A stretch of 64,000 nucleotides of DNA, taken from Harmothoe impar. Taxonomy: Eukaryota > Annelida > Polychaeta > Phyllodocida > Polynoidae. Positions 36,793-50,400 of the stretch are shown in pieces. A program made the translations under genes and the position numbers. The first letter of the stretch is position 1. Each line of letters starts with the position of its first letter. The stretch covers positions 64,413,303 through 64,477,302 of the forward strand of contig OX381710.1 of NCBI GenBank assembly GCA_947462335.1, given 5' to 3'. Under the pieces are notes generated by a model. It saw nothing but the letters and a program-made list of their open reading frames with translations, did not search any database and was not told where the DNA came from.

Positions 36793-38299
36793 CCCTGTAG
36801 AACGTTTTTTGATCAAGGTTTAGTTAAGTAAGAACCATAAAACTGTTAAGTAAGAACCATAAAACTGTATACTATTTGGTCTGATTTTACACTAGATTTG
36901 CTACTTTTATTCATACCTATACAATTTGGTTATTTTTAAAGGAAAAAAACGTTTAACAAACGTTCATATAACGTTACAGACAGACATTTGGCTATAACCT
37001 TATAAAAACGTTTTCATGTTAAAAAAACGTTCTACATACGTTTTTGCAAACGTTTGCAAACCTTCTACAAACGTTAAATCCTGGTAATGTAAACGTTTTT
37101 TTGTCAGCTGGGAATAGACGGTCATTCCACACTCTCATCAGTATATGCTCACAATATAATTACCAGCATACGTTTAACTTACAGGTTTATCGGAGACCAT
37201 TATATTCGGCATTCAGTGATTGGTACAAGTGTTTTAATTTACAGGGCGATTTTGGATGTAAATGTTATACAACTATATCAAAGGTAAATAGAGAATATGT
37301 TCCGTAAATACATTATTCATAATTAGGCAGTATTCTACCATGATCTCTAGATTGAACTCTAGTGGACTGAGGCCATTGGTACAGGGTACATAATATAATA
37401 AATACTGGGCTCTAATGCTTCATTTTTAGCGAGTAGAGTTCTCTAAGTTTGGTGTATGACTTGGTCCGAAAGATATCTTTCGAGCTGGCTAGTCGACATC
37501 CAATAAAGGGGGCTTCTTCTATAGTCCCACTTTATAGAGGGCGGTTGGCTAATATACCAGTGCCCTTTGACCTGCTTACTCGCTCACCCTGCTGCTCCTG
37601 TACATGAGAACAGAGACCCAGCATCTCTTTTTCTACTTTCGAAATGTATTAATTAACTAACCCTCATGTACAGTTTCCGGTGCATACTTGTTGAGTGCCT
37701 ACTAGACTATAACTAAATTCAAATACCACTTAATTAACGAAGCAAATCATTAAAACGCCACATTGATACACTGGCCCTTGATGAGGCCCTTGATGAGGTG
37801 GGTCCCATGTCACATATCATGTTTAAGAAAAGGCTACAAGGCCTGTTTCTTAAACCTCCATAACCCATTTGATTCTATTAAAAACATATCAGGTCCCATG
37901 TTGAATTTAAGAAGTCTCCTATGTCATGTCACTTTTTTGGCTGCATATCATATCACTGGGTCCCATGTCGCATATCGGATTAAGAAATAACCATGTTAAA
38001 GTTGGGGCTCTAGCCTCTAGGGCCCTTCCCTAAGGCATCATTTGTACAGTTCATACATACTCATACTGAGATGTAACACCAATATACTAGCATCTATCCT
38101 CAGCAGGATACCAGAAATACCAGTTAACAGTGTATGTATACAATATCTTCTAAACCTAAAAATATACTTCAGAGTAACAATCGTCAATTATCTAAGTAGA
38201 TGTGGGATGAGATTAACATTTTGGTAAATAATTATATATTAAATATATAGCGATTGTTTAAGTATTAAAATGTTGAAACTGTTTCTCTTTCTGTACCAG

Positions 38300-38429
38300 A
38301 TGTTTGGGCGTCACTTTGGCTGGGCTGACTATGTGGTGCTGGCTGCTGTGCTGGTTGTGTGTGTTATACTGGGAGTTATACCGGCATGTACCGGAGGCAA
38401 GCAGAAAACTCCTAAGGAGTATCTTGTGG
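38300..38429 (+). CDS. SLC5 exon 1: N-terminus and TM1
   Basis: MFGRHFGWADYVVLAAVLVV and on to PKEYLV, the SLC5 N-terminal segment before the first conserved loop. Donor GTGG|GTAGGC. Confidence 0.88.
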
Positions 38430-41400
38430 GTAGGCTCTCCATTCTATTTTCTGCATTGATATGTTGCTAAACAGCAGCATTAACTATGCATCTACTTCAC
38501 AAAACAAAACATTATTAGCTGGAAAGAATTGATTTTATCTAATATTTCTGTAAAATTTAAGCTTAAATATTGATCCTAGAGTACTTTGTTAAATTTCAAT
38601 TTCTACTTCATTCTCATTCAAATGATATTGAAGCTACCATGAAATTGACTTAACCAGGGATGTTCAATATATCAGAGAATCATGAAAAGAGAAAAGAGTT
38701 GTGCTGATTGGTCAGTACCTATTAAGAGTGTCCTACATGTAGAACAGTGCTTTAGTGCACTTTGCTCTTTCATGATGATGATGCTTGAACTCAGCCCTGC
38801 CAGCGCTGCATTCAATTGTCATGCCACTCTTAGATTGGTATGAAGCACCAATACAGCACTTGCACATAGCTGAAGTTAGGTTGGTGTATTATATGTCAAC
38901 ATATGAGAATGAAATCCTAATTCATAAGGTGGCCCTTAAAGGGTTAACAAAAGGCCACACTGAGGTGTTCAGAAAGTCTAAATGCTGAGATATATCCATA
39001 CAAAAACTATTTCACTTAACCTTGTGGAAAGAATTTCATATTTCAGGAGGATCAGGCCAGAACCAGCCTGGCAAGGCAAATCAATGATTATGAAGCATCT
39101 CAATATTTCAGCCAACAAGAGGTTGTCCCTACTGCCAGTGGCACTGTCCCTGTCAGTGTCCTACGTGTCTGGGATCTCCATGCTGGGGCTGCCGGCTGAG
39201 GCTTACTTCTTTGGTATACACATGATTCTTTTCTTTGTGGGTAGGTCCACGGGAGGACTTCTGGCAGCGTACACCTTTGTACCTGTTATGTATGAGACCC
39301 AGACCTCTAGTATTAATCAGGTTTGTATATTACCCACTTTTCATGAGAGAATCACTTATAAAGTCATAATTACTAAATGTATAGCCTCAACCATCTCTCC
39401 TGCTTTCTGAAATTACCATTCCCTGCATGCCTCTAATTATCCATGCCTACTACAGTTGGGTAGGATAACTAGATACTTATCACATATTCTGGGATAAATA
39501 TCTTGACCTATTTGGATTGGTGTCACTTGTTGCTCGTCATCTAGTGCTTCATCCGGGTAGTGATGGAGACAAAATTTATGCAGAGGAATAATCATGACAA
39601 TCATCTCACGAAAAGTTGCATACTATGCATATAGACATAAAGGAGGGCATATAAAAGATTTATAAATTGCATCTGTAAAGGTGCTTGTAGTGCCTATAGG
39701 TCTGTGATCTGTGTGGGCTCGATGGGCTAGTTAATCCTTATTGGCTAATTAAGTTAGGCCCGCTCAATGATATATTGCTTCCTATGCCCAAGGCTATTTA
39801 TTCTTGAACCTAAAGCCCAACATTTTCTTTTTGGGAGAATTCAGTGCATGATCCTGATGCATATTTATTAATCATTTCCTCCTCTCCAGCTGTTATACTT
39901 TTCTTTGTTTCTAGTATCTCTTCATCCGGTTTTCCTCCAAAACTGTGAAGTATGCCGGACTTGTTCTTCAATGCATCTTCAGTGTAAGGAAGCATGTACA
40001 CTCTTTTGTTACATTGTATTACCTATGTGCCCCATCATGGATAAAAATCGACACAGGCGACACAGTGACACGACCCTTTTAAAAATTGACACGGCGACAT
40101 GGCCCTTTTAAAAATCGATGGACACAGACATTTTTATAAGGTCCTAGTATATCCTTTATCAATGAAAAGTGACATGACGAAACACGGTTTTTCCTAAAAA
40201 GTGATGCAGTGACACACCCAGTAATCTGAGTACCCATGTATAGGCACACCCATGGCAGACTCTGACAAAAAAATGTGTTTATATTGATGACATTGATATT
40301 TATACATGAAAGAATGCAAATGTCTTGATCTTTTACCTTCAGCTCTTTATCAATGCTATTGTGATTGTTGGACCAGCCATGTTTATGGAGACAGGTTGGT
40401 AGGCCCATTACTATAATTACCATACTCTCTAATTGTGTCAGAGAAAATAATATTCATTTATGATGGAGCATTACTACTGCCCATCCTTGATGACGCACTA
40501 CAACCCTGTAAACACACTGCGTAATTCCAACGTTGCTCAGAGGTTCATATAGGTTTCTTTTCAACCACAGGTCTATGTTACGATTTTTTGCAAGGTTATT
40601 GTGGACGTCAAAACGTGAAGGTTTACTGACGTTCAATGAACGTTTATGTTTGATTTACGTTTTTCTACCTCATTCAGACGTAAATAAACGTAGTTATTCT
40701 ACGTTTATTTACGTTGGAATGAGGTCTTGTTCTTCATACACCTTGTGCATATTTCCCTGGTCTCACACTAGGTGCCAGCACTATAAAGTATGGAGAGAAT
40801 ATAACTTCACCTGGGCGAATCTTTCACATTATAAGAAGAAATCTCTTAATGCACATAAATTTAATGCTAGAGAAATCAGCCACACATCGATGAACAATCA
40901 TGATATAGGAGAGTAGATAAAAAGTACTGTATATAATGTACATATTAGGGTACTTTACATATTGAACACCACATTAGTGGTAATGAAAGAATTACAAAGC
41001 CTCAATGTAGCCAAAACTTATCATGTATACCTAATACAGGGAACACCGTCTCTATATATATCAAGCTATTCCAAGAGGAAAAAAAGCTATGCCAAGAGGG
41101 CAAAAAACGAATCTCAATTGGGTTTTTTAAATGACATACATACTATCTATATGAATCACGTTTTTGAGTGTGAATATGCATCAAATGCACAGATCTATGG
41201 TTAAATACAGCTATTTCATAAAGAATGTACCGTAAATTCTCGCGTAGAAGCCGCGGCTTGTACGCGAGTCAGACTCAGCTTTCTTTTGATACCAAACATG
41301 CCCATATAGGGTGCGGCTTATACGAGAGTTTTTATTAGTATACTACAGTACCAAAATCGCAATATTCAGACCCCCTCTGCGGCTTATATAATTTTTCAAA

Positions 41401-44400
41401 GTTAGGGGTGCGGCTTATACGCGAGTTAGGCTTATACGCGAGAATTTACGGTAGGTGTATTTTACAGTAATTTACATCTGATTTCGACATATATCTACGT
41501 CTGAATGACGTAGAAAAACGTAATTCTGACATAAACGTCCATTGAACGTAAGTAAACCATCACGTTTTGACGTTCATAAACCTTGTCAAATTACGTAGTG
41601 TACACTCCAAATCAACGTAGATCCACGTCTGAGCTATGTAACTGTGTTTACAGGGAAGTACTGCCTACACATATTCCGACATAACCTAGTGATCAGCGAG
41701 CAAAGCACAGGAACTTTCCTTGCGTAGCGCTGCCATGAGACAATCTGATTGTGCAGTGTCTTTTTTATCAAATGAACTTCATAAAAGTACCAGGTGATAT
41801 ATTACGAAGTAATCAATCGCAACTTTTCCTGCAGTGTCTGACCTACCAGTCTGGGCCTCCATAATACTGATGGGTGCGGTATCTACACTCTACACATCTC
41901 TGGTTTGTATAAGGGCTGCCTAATAATTCTACTGGTAAACTAATCATAATCAGAATAAAAAACGAAGTAGCCTCAGTTGTACAGTAAGGATGTCTGTAGT
42001 TATATATTTGCTCCTGTAAGAAACAATTGATATAGTGGCATAGAAAAAGCAGGACCATGGCCACCGACCATTTCCCATACCCTGACATACCCCCATAGTT
42101 ATAACTACCACTAACGCCTTATAGTTACATCAAAAAAGACCTCACTTGTCCAGTAGGAATACACACAGAAAAGTAAAAGAGTCACTGTGACTCCCGACGT
42201 GATCACTGAGGTAACTCTCCCCAGGACTCTAAAGTGACTCCTTAACATTAGCAGGACTCTATTATAACTCTAAAATGACTCCTATTCTAAGACTCCCTAA
42301 TGATTGGGAGTCACTTTAGAGTTGTGGGGAGAGTTACCTCACTGATCGGGGCTGGACTCCCATTTGAGTGTTACAGTGATTCTACTTCTTCTCTCTGTGT
42401 ACTCTCTATATGCTGATGTGAACCTCTGTAAATAATAATCAATACAGGGGAAAAGTGGGACGATGGCTCCTAACCATTTCCCCTAGTCTCCCACATCTCC
42501 ATATTACTATATGTACCAATTAACTATGACAATACATGGAATATATGGATACACATTGCCCTAACTGTGTTTGATGAAGTACATGCACAGCTGAATGTAC
42601 TCTGCAGCGTCGGACAAGTACATCGGGCTATGCCCTCACTGTTCCAACCTGTTATTTTGTTCACCTAGTTGTATTATGGTAGAACATACACAGTTTGGGA
42701 CCATGTACCAAATGGTATGTCCTTGATAGCTTAATTATTTTCAACTATTTCAGGGAGGTATCAAGGCAGTGATATGGACTGACGCTTTACAAGCAGGCAT
42801 AATATATACAGGAATACTAATAGTACTGATCCAGGTACATTATTAGTTATCATTTTTTCATGCTTCAATACAAACTAAATGTTACAGAAGAAAATGAGAC
42901 AAAATAATATCATGTTCAAATTCAATCTGAATAAATCCCACAGGTTTTGTGACTCGGTCTTCCTTTGTTGGGAATGCACTCAAAACGAATTAGTAAAGGA
43001 CAAATATTATTGATACTTGATAAAGGGAATTTGTGGAGTGATTATACTTAAGTTCATGTTAAGCACAGAGACACACTCAATTATTACTGAGATAGGGATT
43101 AACTTATGGACTGGCAAATGATTCCCTTCTGCTAAATTTAATTCTATATGAACTCAATGTGACTTTTAATTAAAAAAAACTAATTTCCTCAATTGTACAA
43201 TGTACTACATTTTGTATAAGATCAATCTCTGAAAGATGGGGACTCTTTGCTATTGAAAAACTTTGCGTTTGCACAGGACTTTTCATCCAAACACAAATGT
43301 TCAACAACAATAATGCACAAACTTTCATTCTAGGGAACTATCAGGACAGGCTCAGTCAGCAGGACTTGGGACTTGTATTCAGAGAGTGGGCTTCTTGAGT
43401 GGGAGTATGTATCCCTTTATACATATCATTTCACGAAAGAATATATCTCCTTTAGATAAAATCATACTTTCATCAAAATAAATAACCTACATCATGGAAA
43501 GTATTGTGTATCTTTTAATATACTAGAAGTGATAATGCAACATATATATCCAATGTTTAAGCTACATTTAGCTTTACTTGTTTCAGTTTTATTCCATCTC
43601 CTCTCAAGAGAGCAGATTTCTGGACGATGATGTTGTTGCAATGGCCAATGTGGTTCATAAACTATGGCACTAACCAATTAGCCGTACAGAGATATACATC
43701 CATGCCCACTCTCAAGATGGCAAAGAGGTAACTTGTGCTTTTTATTCCATTGTTAAATATATCAGATATGTCCACAAAATATTTTTCATTCCTAAGGCCG
43801 ATTCTTTTATATATATTTTTTATACTAGCAGGTTAAAATGTAGAGTATGATATATGCTTTTTCTTCATTTTGTATTTATGCATTTATTGATCTTTAGATA
43901 ATGTTAATTATTTTATTCCACTGCATTTTGCAGTATTAAGTTTTACTTTGATCTACACATGTGTTCGGCACTGAGATGGGCCTGTACCGACATCTCATCT
44001 CCTCCGACGAAGCTCGGGATTTTCCGCTCTAAGACCCTGGTGACCACCTTCTGGTCGTAGAGCGCGAGCTGGAGGACCGGGAAGCAGTTAGTCTGAGCCT
44101 TCAGTTTGATATACCTCATGTGATTAAGGTATGAGGAAGCCGGAATTTCAGGGATATTCTTCTCTAGAAGCATTTCATACACGCCCTGCATACCGTACAA
44201 CAGCTCACACAGAGACATCTCCGAGAATTTTTTATCCGACTCGAGATGATAATCCGGTCTAAGCCAGTTAACTAATTGCTTACGCTTGCCGGCTTCCGCA
44301 TAAAAATGCATGTTCTTGACAAACATATCATCCATACCTTGAACTCCACCCTGGGCTGAGAACAGGTTGTTGAAGTCTCCTCCGATCAGCCCAAGTGAAG

Positions 44401-47400
44401 CAGCATTCAGGCCCGCCGACCCGAGACCAGCTTGGAGGATCCTGAAGCCCCGACTCGGGTCGGGCTGCGGTGGATGATGATGTGACGGTTGCTGTAGCTG
44501 CAGATGCAACTGCTGCATCTGCTGCTGCATCTGCAGCATCTGCTGCTGCTGCTGCTGCTTGATCATGTCCATGGCCGCCTGACTCACCCCTGGCTGGGGA
44601 GCAGGAGGCTGTTGATGATGTAGGGGTTGCTGACTGTGTAGTGTAGACTGGGTAGAAGGGGTCACATCCCCTGCCAACCCAGCCCACTGTGGCTGCTGTT
44701 GCTTCCACTGTAGAAACTCTGCATAGGAAGGATCTGGAGGCTGCTGCTGCTGCTGCTGCCCCAACAGCTGCTGTTGATGCTGCCGTTGGGTGTGACCATG
44801 GCCCAGTACATCAGAGACAGGCAGCTGGGTGGGTGCATGAGTGATAACAGAACCCATACCACCCCCAGATTGCTTTAAACTGTCAGACTGACCTGTGCCA
44901 GGATGAAGCGTGAAGCTCCCCGGGTGTCCGTGATGAAGCGTGGAGCCGCCCGGCACCCGGGGATGAAGCGCACTACTCGCATTTGAAAACAAAGTCTGAT
45001 CCACCTCCCCGCTGGTCGCAGAAAAGTGTCCCAACCAACCTTCCTGCGACATTTGCGATGGCTTTGAGGGCTGGGGGGGGGGGGGTAATCGACCATGCTC
45101 TTTCGATTGCGACAACTTTTGAGTCTTAATTTGCTTTCGTTTTGCCAAAAACTGCGAAAAAGCAATTTCGTTTGCTCTGTTGTTGTCTGGGCGGAAGGGA
45201 TGGTCAGCCATGTTGGTTGGTGCATGCGCGCCGAGCTGCTGCTTCGCGGACAGAGACGGATTGCTGTGGTCCGCGTCATCCCCCGGGAAAGCGAGCAGAC
45301 TGCGGCCGCTGGTATCCTCATCCGCGTAGGTGAAGGGGTGTCTGCGGGGATCTCCGGGCCTAAGCAAAGGCTCTCCAACACCTTGCAGGGCCACGGACAT
45401 GGCGGCCTCGGTGATAGAGGATTCAAGGGTGAGTCTTTTTGCGGACACTCGGATGGCCGCTAATTCTACCTCCCGGAGCTTCCACTCCTTTGCGCATCTC
45501 TCCTCTGCTGCTGTCTCTCGCGATTTGGCCTTTTCCACCTCCGCGATCCGTGCGTCTATCTCCGCATCCGACAGGCCGGCCAGATTGTCGGGAGATTGTT
45601 GGCGGCTCTCCCTCTGATCCGTCCCCGGCGGGGGGGGGTAGGCGCTCTGCCGGTCTCCTGGTCTCCCTTGGAGCCTCCATTGCCGGTCGCTGGCGGCTGC
45701 TGAGATCCCCCAACTGCCCCTGGCTCATCTGCCTGTTTGGTGTCCCTGGCAGGGTTGGGCACCCCACAATGGGTGCAGGCTTTGCTGTTGCCATTGTATG
45801 TGCCACTACAAGCCACACAAACAACCATCTTGACAGAAAAAAGAAATGATGCAGCCAGCTGCCTGGCTGCCCTGTCTGCCTGCCTGAGAGGGGAGATCAG
45901 CTGTGACCCAGTTATACCTGGGCACAGGTGAGGAGAGGGTAGGTGGTGACCCCTAGTAATCAATACATGAACCAACCATATGACTCTTGGTTCTAACCAT
46001 TAAGTTTTACTTTGATATCAAATATGCCAAAACTTGTCCAATTTTATCATATTTGCAAAGAAAGGAGAAAAAGTTTCCCTCAAAACTTGATTTCTACGAA
46101 GCACGCTGAAGGGAGACCAGGTTTTTGAGTAGTCTAAAACAATTGTTTTTTGTTAAATTAGGTGTAGGTCATTCTCATCAAAGGACAACAGATTTACCTC
46201 TTGAATACTTTTTTAAAAAAGGAGAAAAATCTAACCATATCAAAATTGTTACCATGGCCACTCTGCTATCCATATACTTGTGTAGTTGGTTTAGACTACT
46301 GTGACTTACCGTAAAACCTTGGCTATAAGCCGACCTTGGCTATAAGCCGAATGTGAGTTTGGGAGTAAAAATTCGGCTTATAACAAAAGTGCTTGAAATT
46401 AGTTTTCACTATGTTTCTACATTATTAAAACCTCGCCTATACGCCGAAAGGGAGTTTGCGGCTTAAAATTCGGCTTATAGCAAATAAAAACGCCAAATAA
46501 AATTCGGCTTATAGCCGAAGTTTTACGGTATCAAAAGTCAACAACCGGACACAGTTCGATTAGGCTTTAATATACATTGACTTTATTGAAATGAATACTC
46601 AGGTATTATCTCTGTATTAACGGTTGGTACAACAGGTATCTAAAATGTGATATGAATAATGTACCAGGAAACGTCTAGAGGTTTCATGGATATAATACTA
46701 AGACTATGTAATCAGGGCTGGAAGGTTCCAAGGAAGTGACCGGGTAACAGGTCAGGGCGCATGCGCGAACATAGCTTCCGCCTTGCTCAGGTGGAGATCG
46801 TCATTGTTGTTTGGAACGTAGAGGAGAGCAGTCGCCAGCGTGATATTGTGAATTATTTTTTTTGAGTACAACTATAGCATAGCTATGTGTTACCCAAAGT
46901 TCAGGGGGGTTATGCCTCAGCATGCACCGAACCTGACTGTCTTAACACAGCGGACAATCCACCTTATATACTACCTGTGGTGGTCACATGACTAGCACCA
47001 GTAGCGTCATCTAGTGGTCAATAGTTATGTAACCAGTTATAAAACCCTTAATGACAATTATCGTCGGTAACCTCGGTATGCAGCCGTATATGATAAACAA
47101 CAGTATATGTAACGAACCGTCGGTACTCATTAAGGAATGAATAAACATGTTATGAAAAATAGTAGAACCGTCTTATGTTCAATAATACCAACACATGAAG
47201 AGATATACCATAATAACATAGCAGTCACAGCTGCCCGTTTAACTTATCTTTTCATTTAGGCTATATCAGCTGTATCTGATAGGTATACAGAGAGCACAGA
47301 ACTAATCATGACCCATGTTTGTCATCCTTATATTTTCAGATGCATGCTACTGCAGATTCCATGTGGCAGTCTGTTCACCATATCTGCCTTCCTGATGGGG

Positions 47401-50400
47401 GTAGTGGCTTATGGTTACTACGCCAACCTGGAATGTGACCCCATGGCTGCAGGATACATACATGGTGTCAACCAGGTGGGTCAACAAGATGATGGCCTCT
47501 CCTCTTTGTATCATCAGACCAACAACCAATCAGTTCATTTTAGAGAAAAACAATGACAAGATGGGATGTGTAGAATGTCAAAGTGTAAAATTTGAAGAGT
47601 TGATAAAGATGATTTGGGACATAGTTATACATTTAACCATACATGTTTCTCACATGGTCAGCCTCAATGCCATGGTTAATTATACACTATGGTTAGCCCA
47701 TTATTAATACCCAATAATTGTTTATTGTTTATTGTTTATTGTTTCAGATTATCCCTTACATGGTTATGGGTGTGATGACTCTTCCTGGGCTACCTGGGTT
47801 GTTCTTTGCTGGAGTATTTGCTGCAGCGTTGAGGCAAGTAGTTTTAACCACCCAGTACATGTACTAACAATTTCAAACTCAATAGGTATTTCAACTCTAT
47901 GCAATACCAGCTTCCCTTTAGAACTGCATCAGTTCAAGTAGTAGATGAAGGAGAGTTGGATCTATGGTTCATCTGTAATCACATCTTCTTATGTTTCACA
48001 GCAACATTTCATCATTTCTGGTGGCTGCTGCTTACATGTTGTGGGAGGATTTACTGAAGGATCGGTACAAGTATTCAAAGGAGTCCCACAAGACATACAT
48101 CATCAAAAGCTTGGGTGAGAATGGGGTTATATGGAATGGGGAGAATGGGGCTAGAGGCAACACAATGTAATTCATGATCACTCATCTTAAAGCTTATAAT
48201 CAAATTGGAAAATAGATAGATATCTGGAGGAAATAGCTTGGTTCATAATTATACTTTTTGACGGTGATAACCGTATCATTATATTAACAGCCATATCCTT
48301 ACCATAACACCTGATATACTTCAATAAAGGGGTAAATAGACATCATTTATCATATTCTAAATTTCGTAATTAAAACTCCCCCTTCTCTAATCACTAGTCA
48401 GGTGTGGAAGCCCACAGCTTTGTCCTGCACTTGTCTTTGCCAAGAGAGCATCTGAAACAAGATAAATTTGAACAAGCTTAAAGCAATGTCACATATCATT
48501 TTTGTTATATTGAAGCTAAATCACATTAAGGTTTCTCAAATTTGTAGTAATTCTGTGTGGAGCCCTGTCTACTGGTGCAACATTTCTCCTAATAAAGTTT
48601 GGAGGGACTCTTGTTCAGGTATGTAAAATATGTGAACGGTAATATTGATAATGCCATTAACTTGGATTAAAACAGGTCATTTTCTACACCCCTTTCTAAA
48701 TGAACATGTTCTTCATTCAGTTGGACTGACTAGGCTATGTTTGATAGCTATTTCAACTAAATGAACATTATACTGATGATTAACATAATGATCTAACATG
48801 TGCTGTGCATTGTCTTTATCAGATGACATACAGCATCATAACAAGTATCAGTGCACCGATTGGTGTTATCTTCACACTAGCAGCTGCCTGGCCTATGGCA
48901 AACAGCAAGGTTAGTACTTAAATGCTTATCTTTACCAAAGTTGCCCATTTAAGTTCACATGCTCATACGTTTCAAGTAGTTTGAATCAGGGTTCTGTGCC
49001 AACTGATTTAAGCCATCTTAATACCAGGTGCTACAAGATCTTAAAAGGAAACTCCAACCATTTTCATAGTACTTATCAATTAACAAGATACTGACATATC
49101 TGATAAATCACATGCTTTTTAGATGCTGGAACAACAGTCTTATAGCATGCAGCGTATGACATCACCATTGGGTCAAACGGACCAGGCGCTGCACTGTTCA
49201 TTCTTATGGAGGCTGTAATTAAACCTCTTTTGTGGTGTTTTAATTAGAAAAGTGAAATTAAGTGTAGTGCCCCTCAGTGGAGTGGATAACTGAAAACTCT
49301 GTAGAGCTGTAAACCTCTCTTGCACACCCTTCTTAGTTAGTTACCAACAATGACACATGTGTGTTGGTTTCCTTCACAGGCTGCCTTGACAAGTGCTCTG
49401 TTGGCATTTATTTTGATTTCATGGATTTCCCAAGGAGCCCTGCACCATAAAACCCCACCACAACTCATCCCTATGTCAACAGACAGCTGCTACTCTGGTA
49501 ACACTACAGCAAGCAATGACACTCTGCTTGTTATGACAACCAGCAGTACACCAGCTATAGCAAGTAATGCCACAGATCAAGGTCATGATGGGTATGTTGA
49601 AGTACATATATTAGTATCATTGCTAACTTACTGGTTGTTAATAGAGCTTAAATACAGCTTAAATCATTAAATTTTTCAGACAGTTTAATATGATTTTTCA
49701 CCCAACCCAGTCCCAATACAATTGGGACCAAGTTATAACTTCTGAGGTCCCTTAAACTTCTCAATCCCCAAAAGAAAAATAGAAATAGGGTTATTTGTGA
49801 GGATGATGTAATATAACAGAGTTTTGTATCTTTTTACTTTTCAGTATATCATTGGAGATCATGTACAATATTTCACATCTGTGGTATAGTGCTATTGGAT
49901 TCACCATTGGGATTATCTCAGGGATCCTGTTGTCCTTAATACCAGGTGCCTACAAAATTCTAAGTTATTCAAAGATGTACTCAAAGTCATATTTCCTGAT
50001 AAACAGGTTTGCATGATATGAAATCATTTTACACGAGTTGTAAATTTCCTTATTGCATCTTAGTCATTATAAATTACAAAGTGATGTGTCTTAATCCATA
50101 ACTAATCCACTAAATAAACAAGATGCAAGTGATAGTGATACTGAAAAGGTAAACTGTATACATACAAATTGTTTAGGTTAAACTTCTTTTCAAATAATAT
50201 AGCAATGTTATGTGAATCTCTTGCACATGTATATCGGCCATGTCATAAATATGCTTCCTTGATTAAGGGAACATCTACATTCATTTCTAACCCTTGCAGG
50301 TTTCCGTAACAAAGAGAAGATAGATGAGCGTTACATCTTTCCCTGTCTCCGTCACGTCTTCAGGAAGCACCTTATACAGAAGTGTCTGGTCCCCACAGAG

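Larger units (their letters stand above)
35694..37112. mobile_element. AACGTT-type inverted-repeat element, 1.4 kb, with nested repeats
   Basis: The left end CCCAGCTAACAAGAAACGTT and right end (AACGTTTTTTTGTCAGCTGGG) are inverted and match the ends of 29072-29670. Inside are a minus-strand tRNA-like segment (35872-35945), an array of hairpin units (35990-36400) and a plus-strand tRNA-like segment (36729-36792). Confidence 0.75.

Noticed and set aside
38270..38299. Earlier in-frame ATG for the SLC5 gene
   Set aside because: The stretch between it and 38300 is a pyrimidine-rich CTGTACCAG acceptor, so it is more likely intron than coding.
39214..39254. A possible small intron in SLC5 exon 2 (donor at 39214, acceptor at about 39254)
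   Set aside because: Splicing would break the phase, whereas reading through matches the SLC5 family without gaps.
44328..45849. Other long frames over the second gag-like region on both strands
   Set aside because: Shadows caused by the GC- and CAG-rich composition. The chosen frame carries the zinc and helical motifs.
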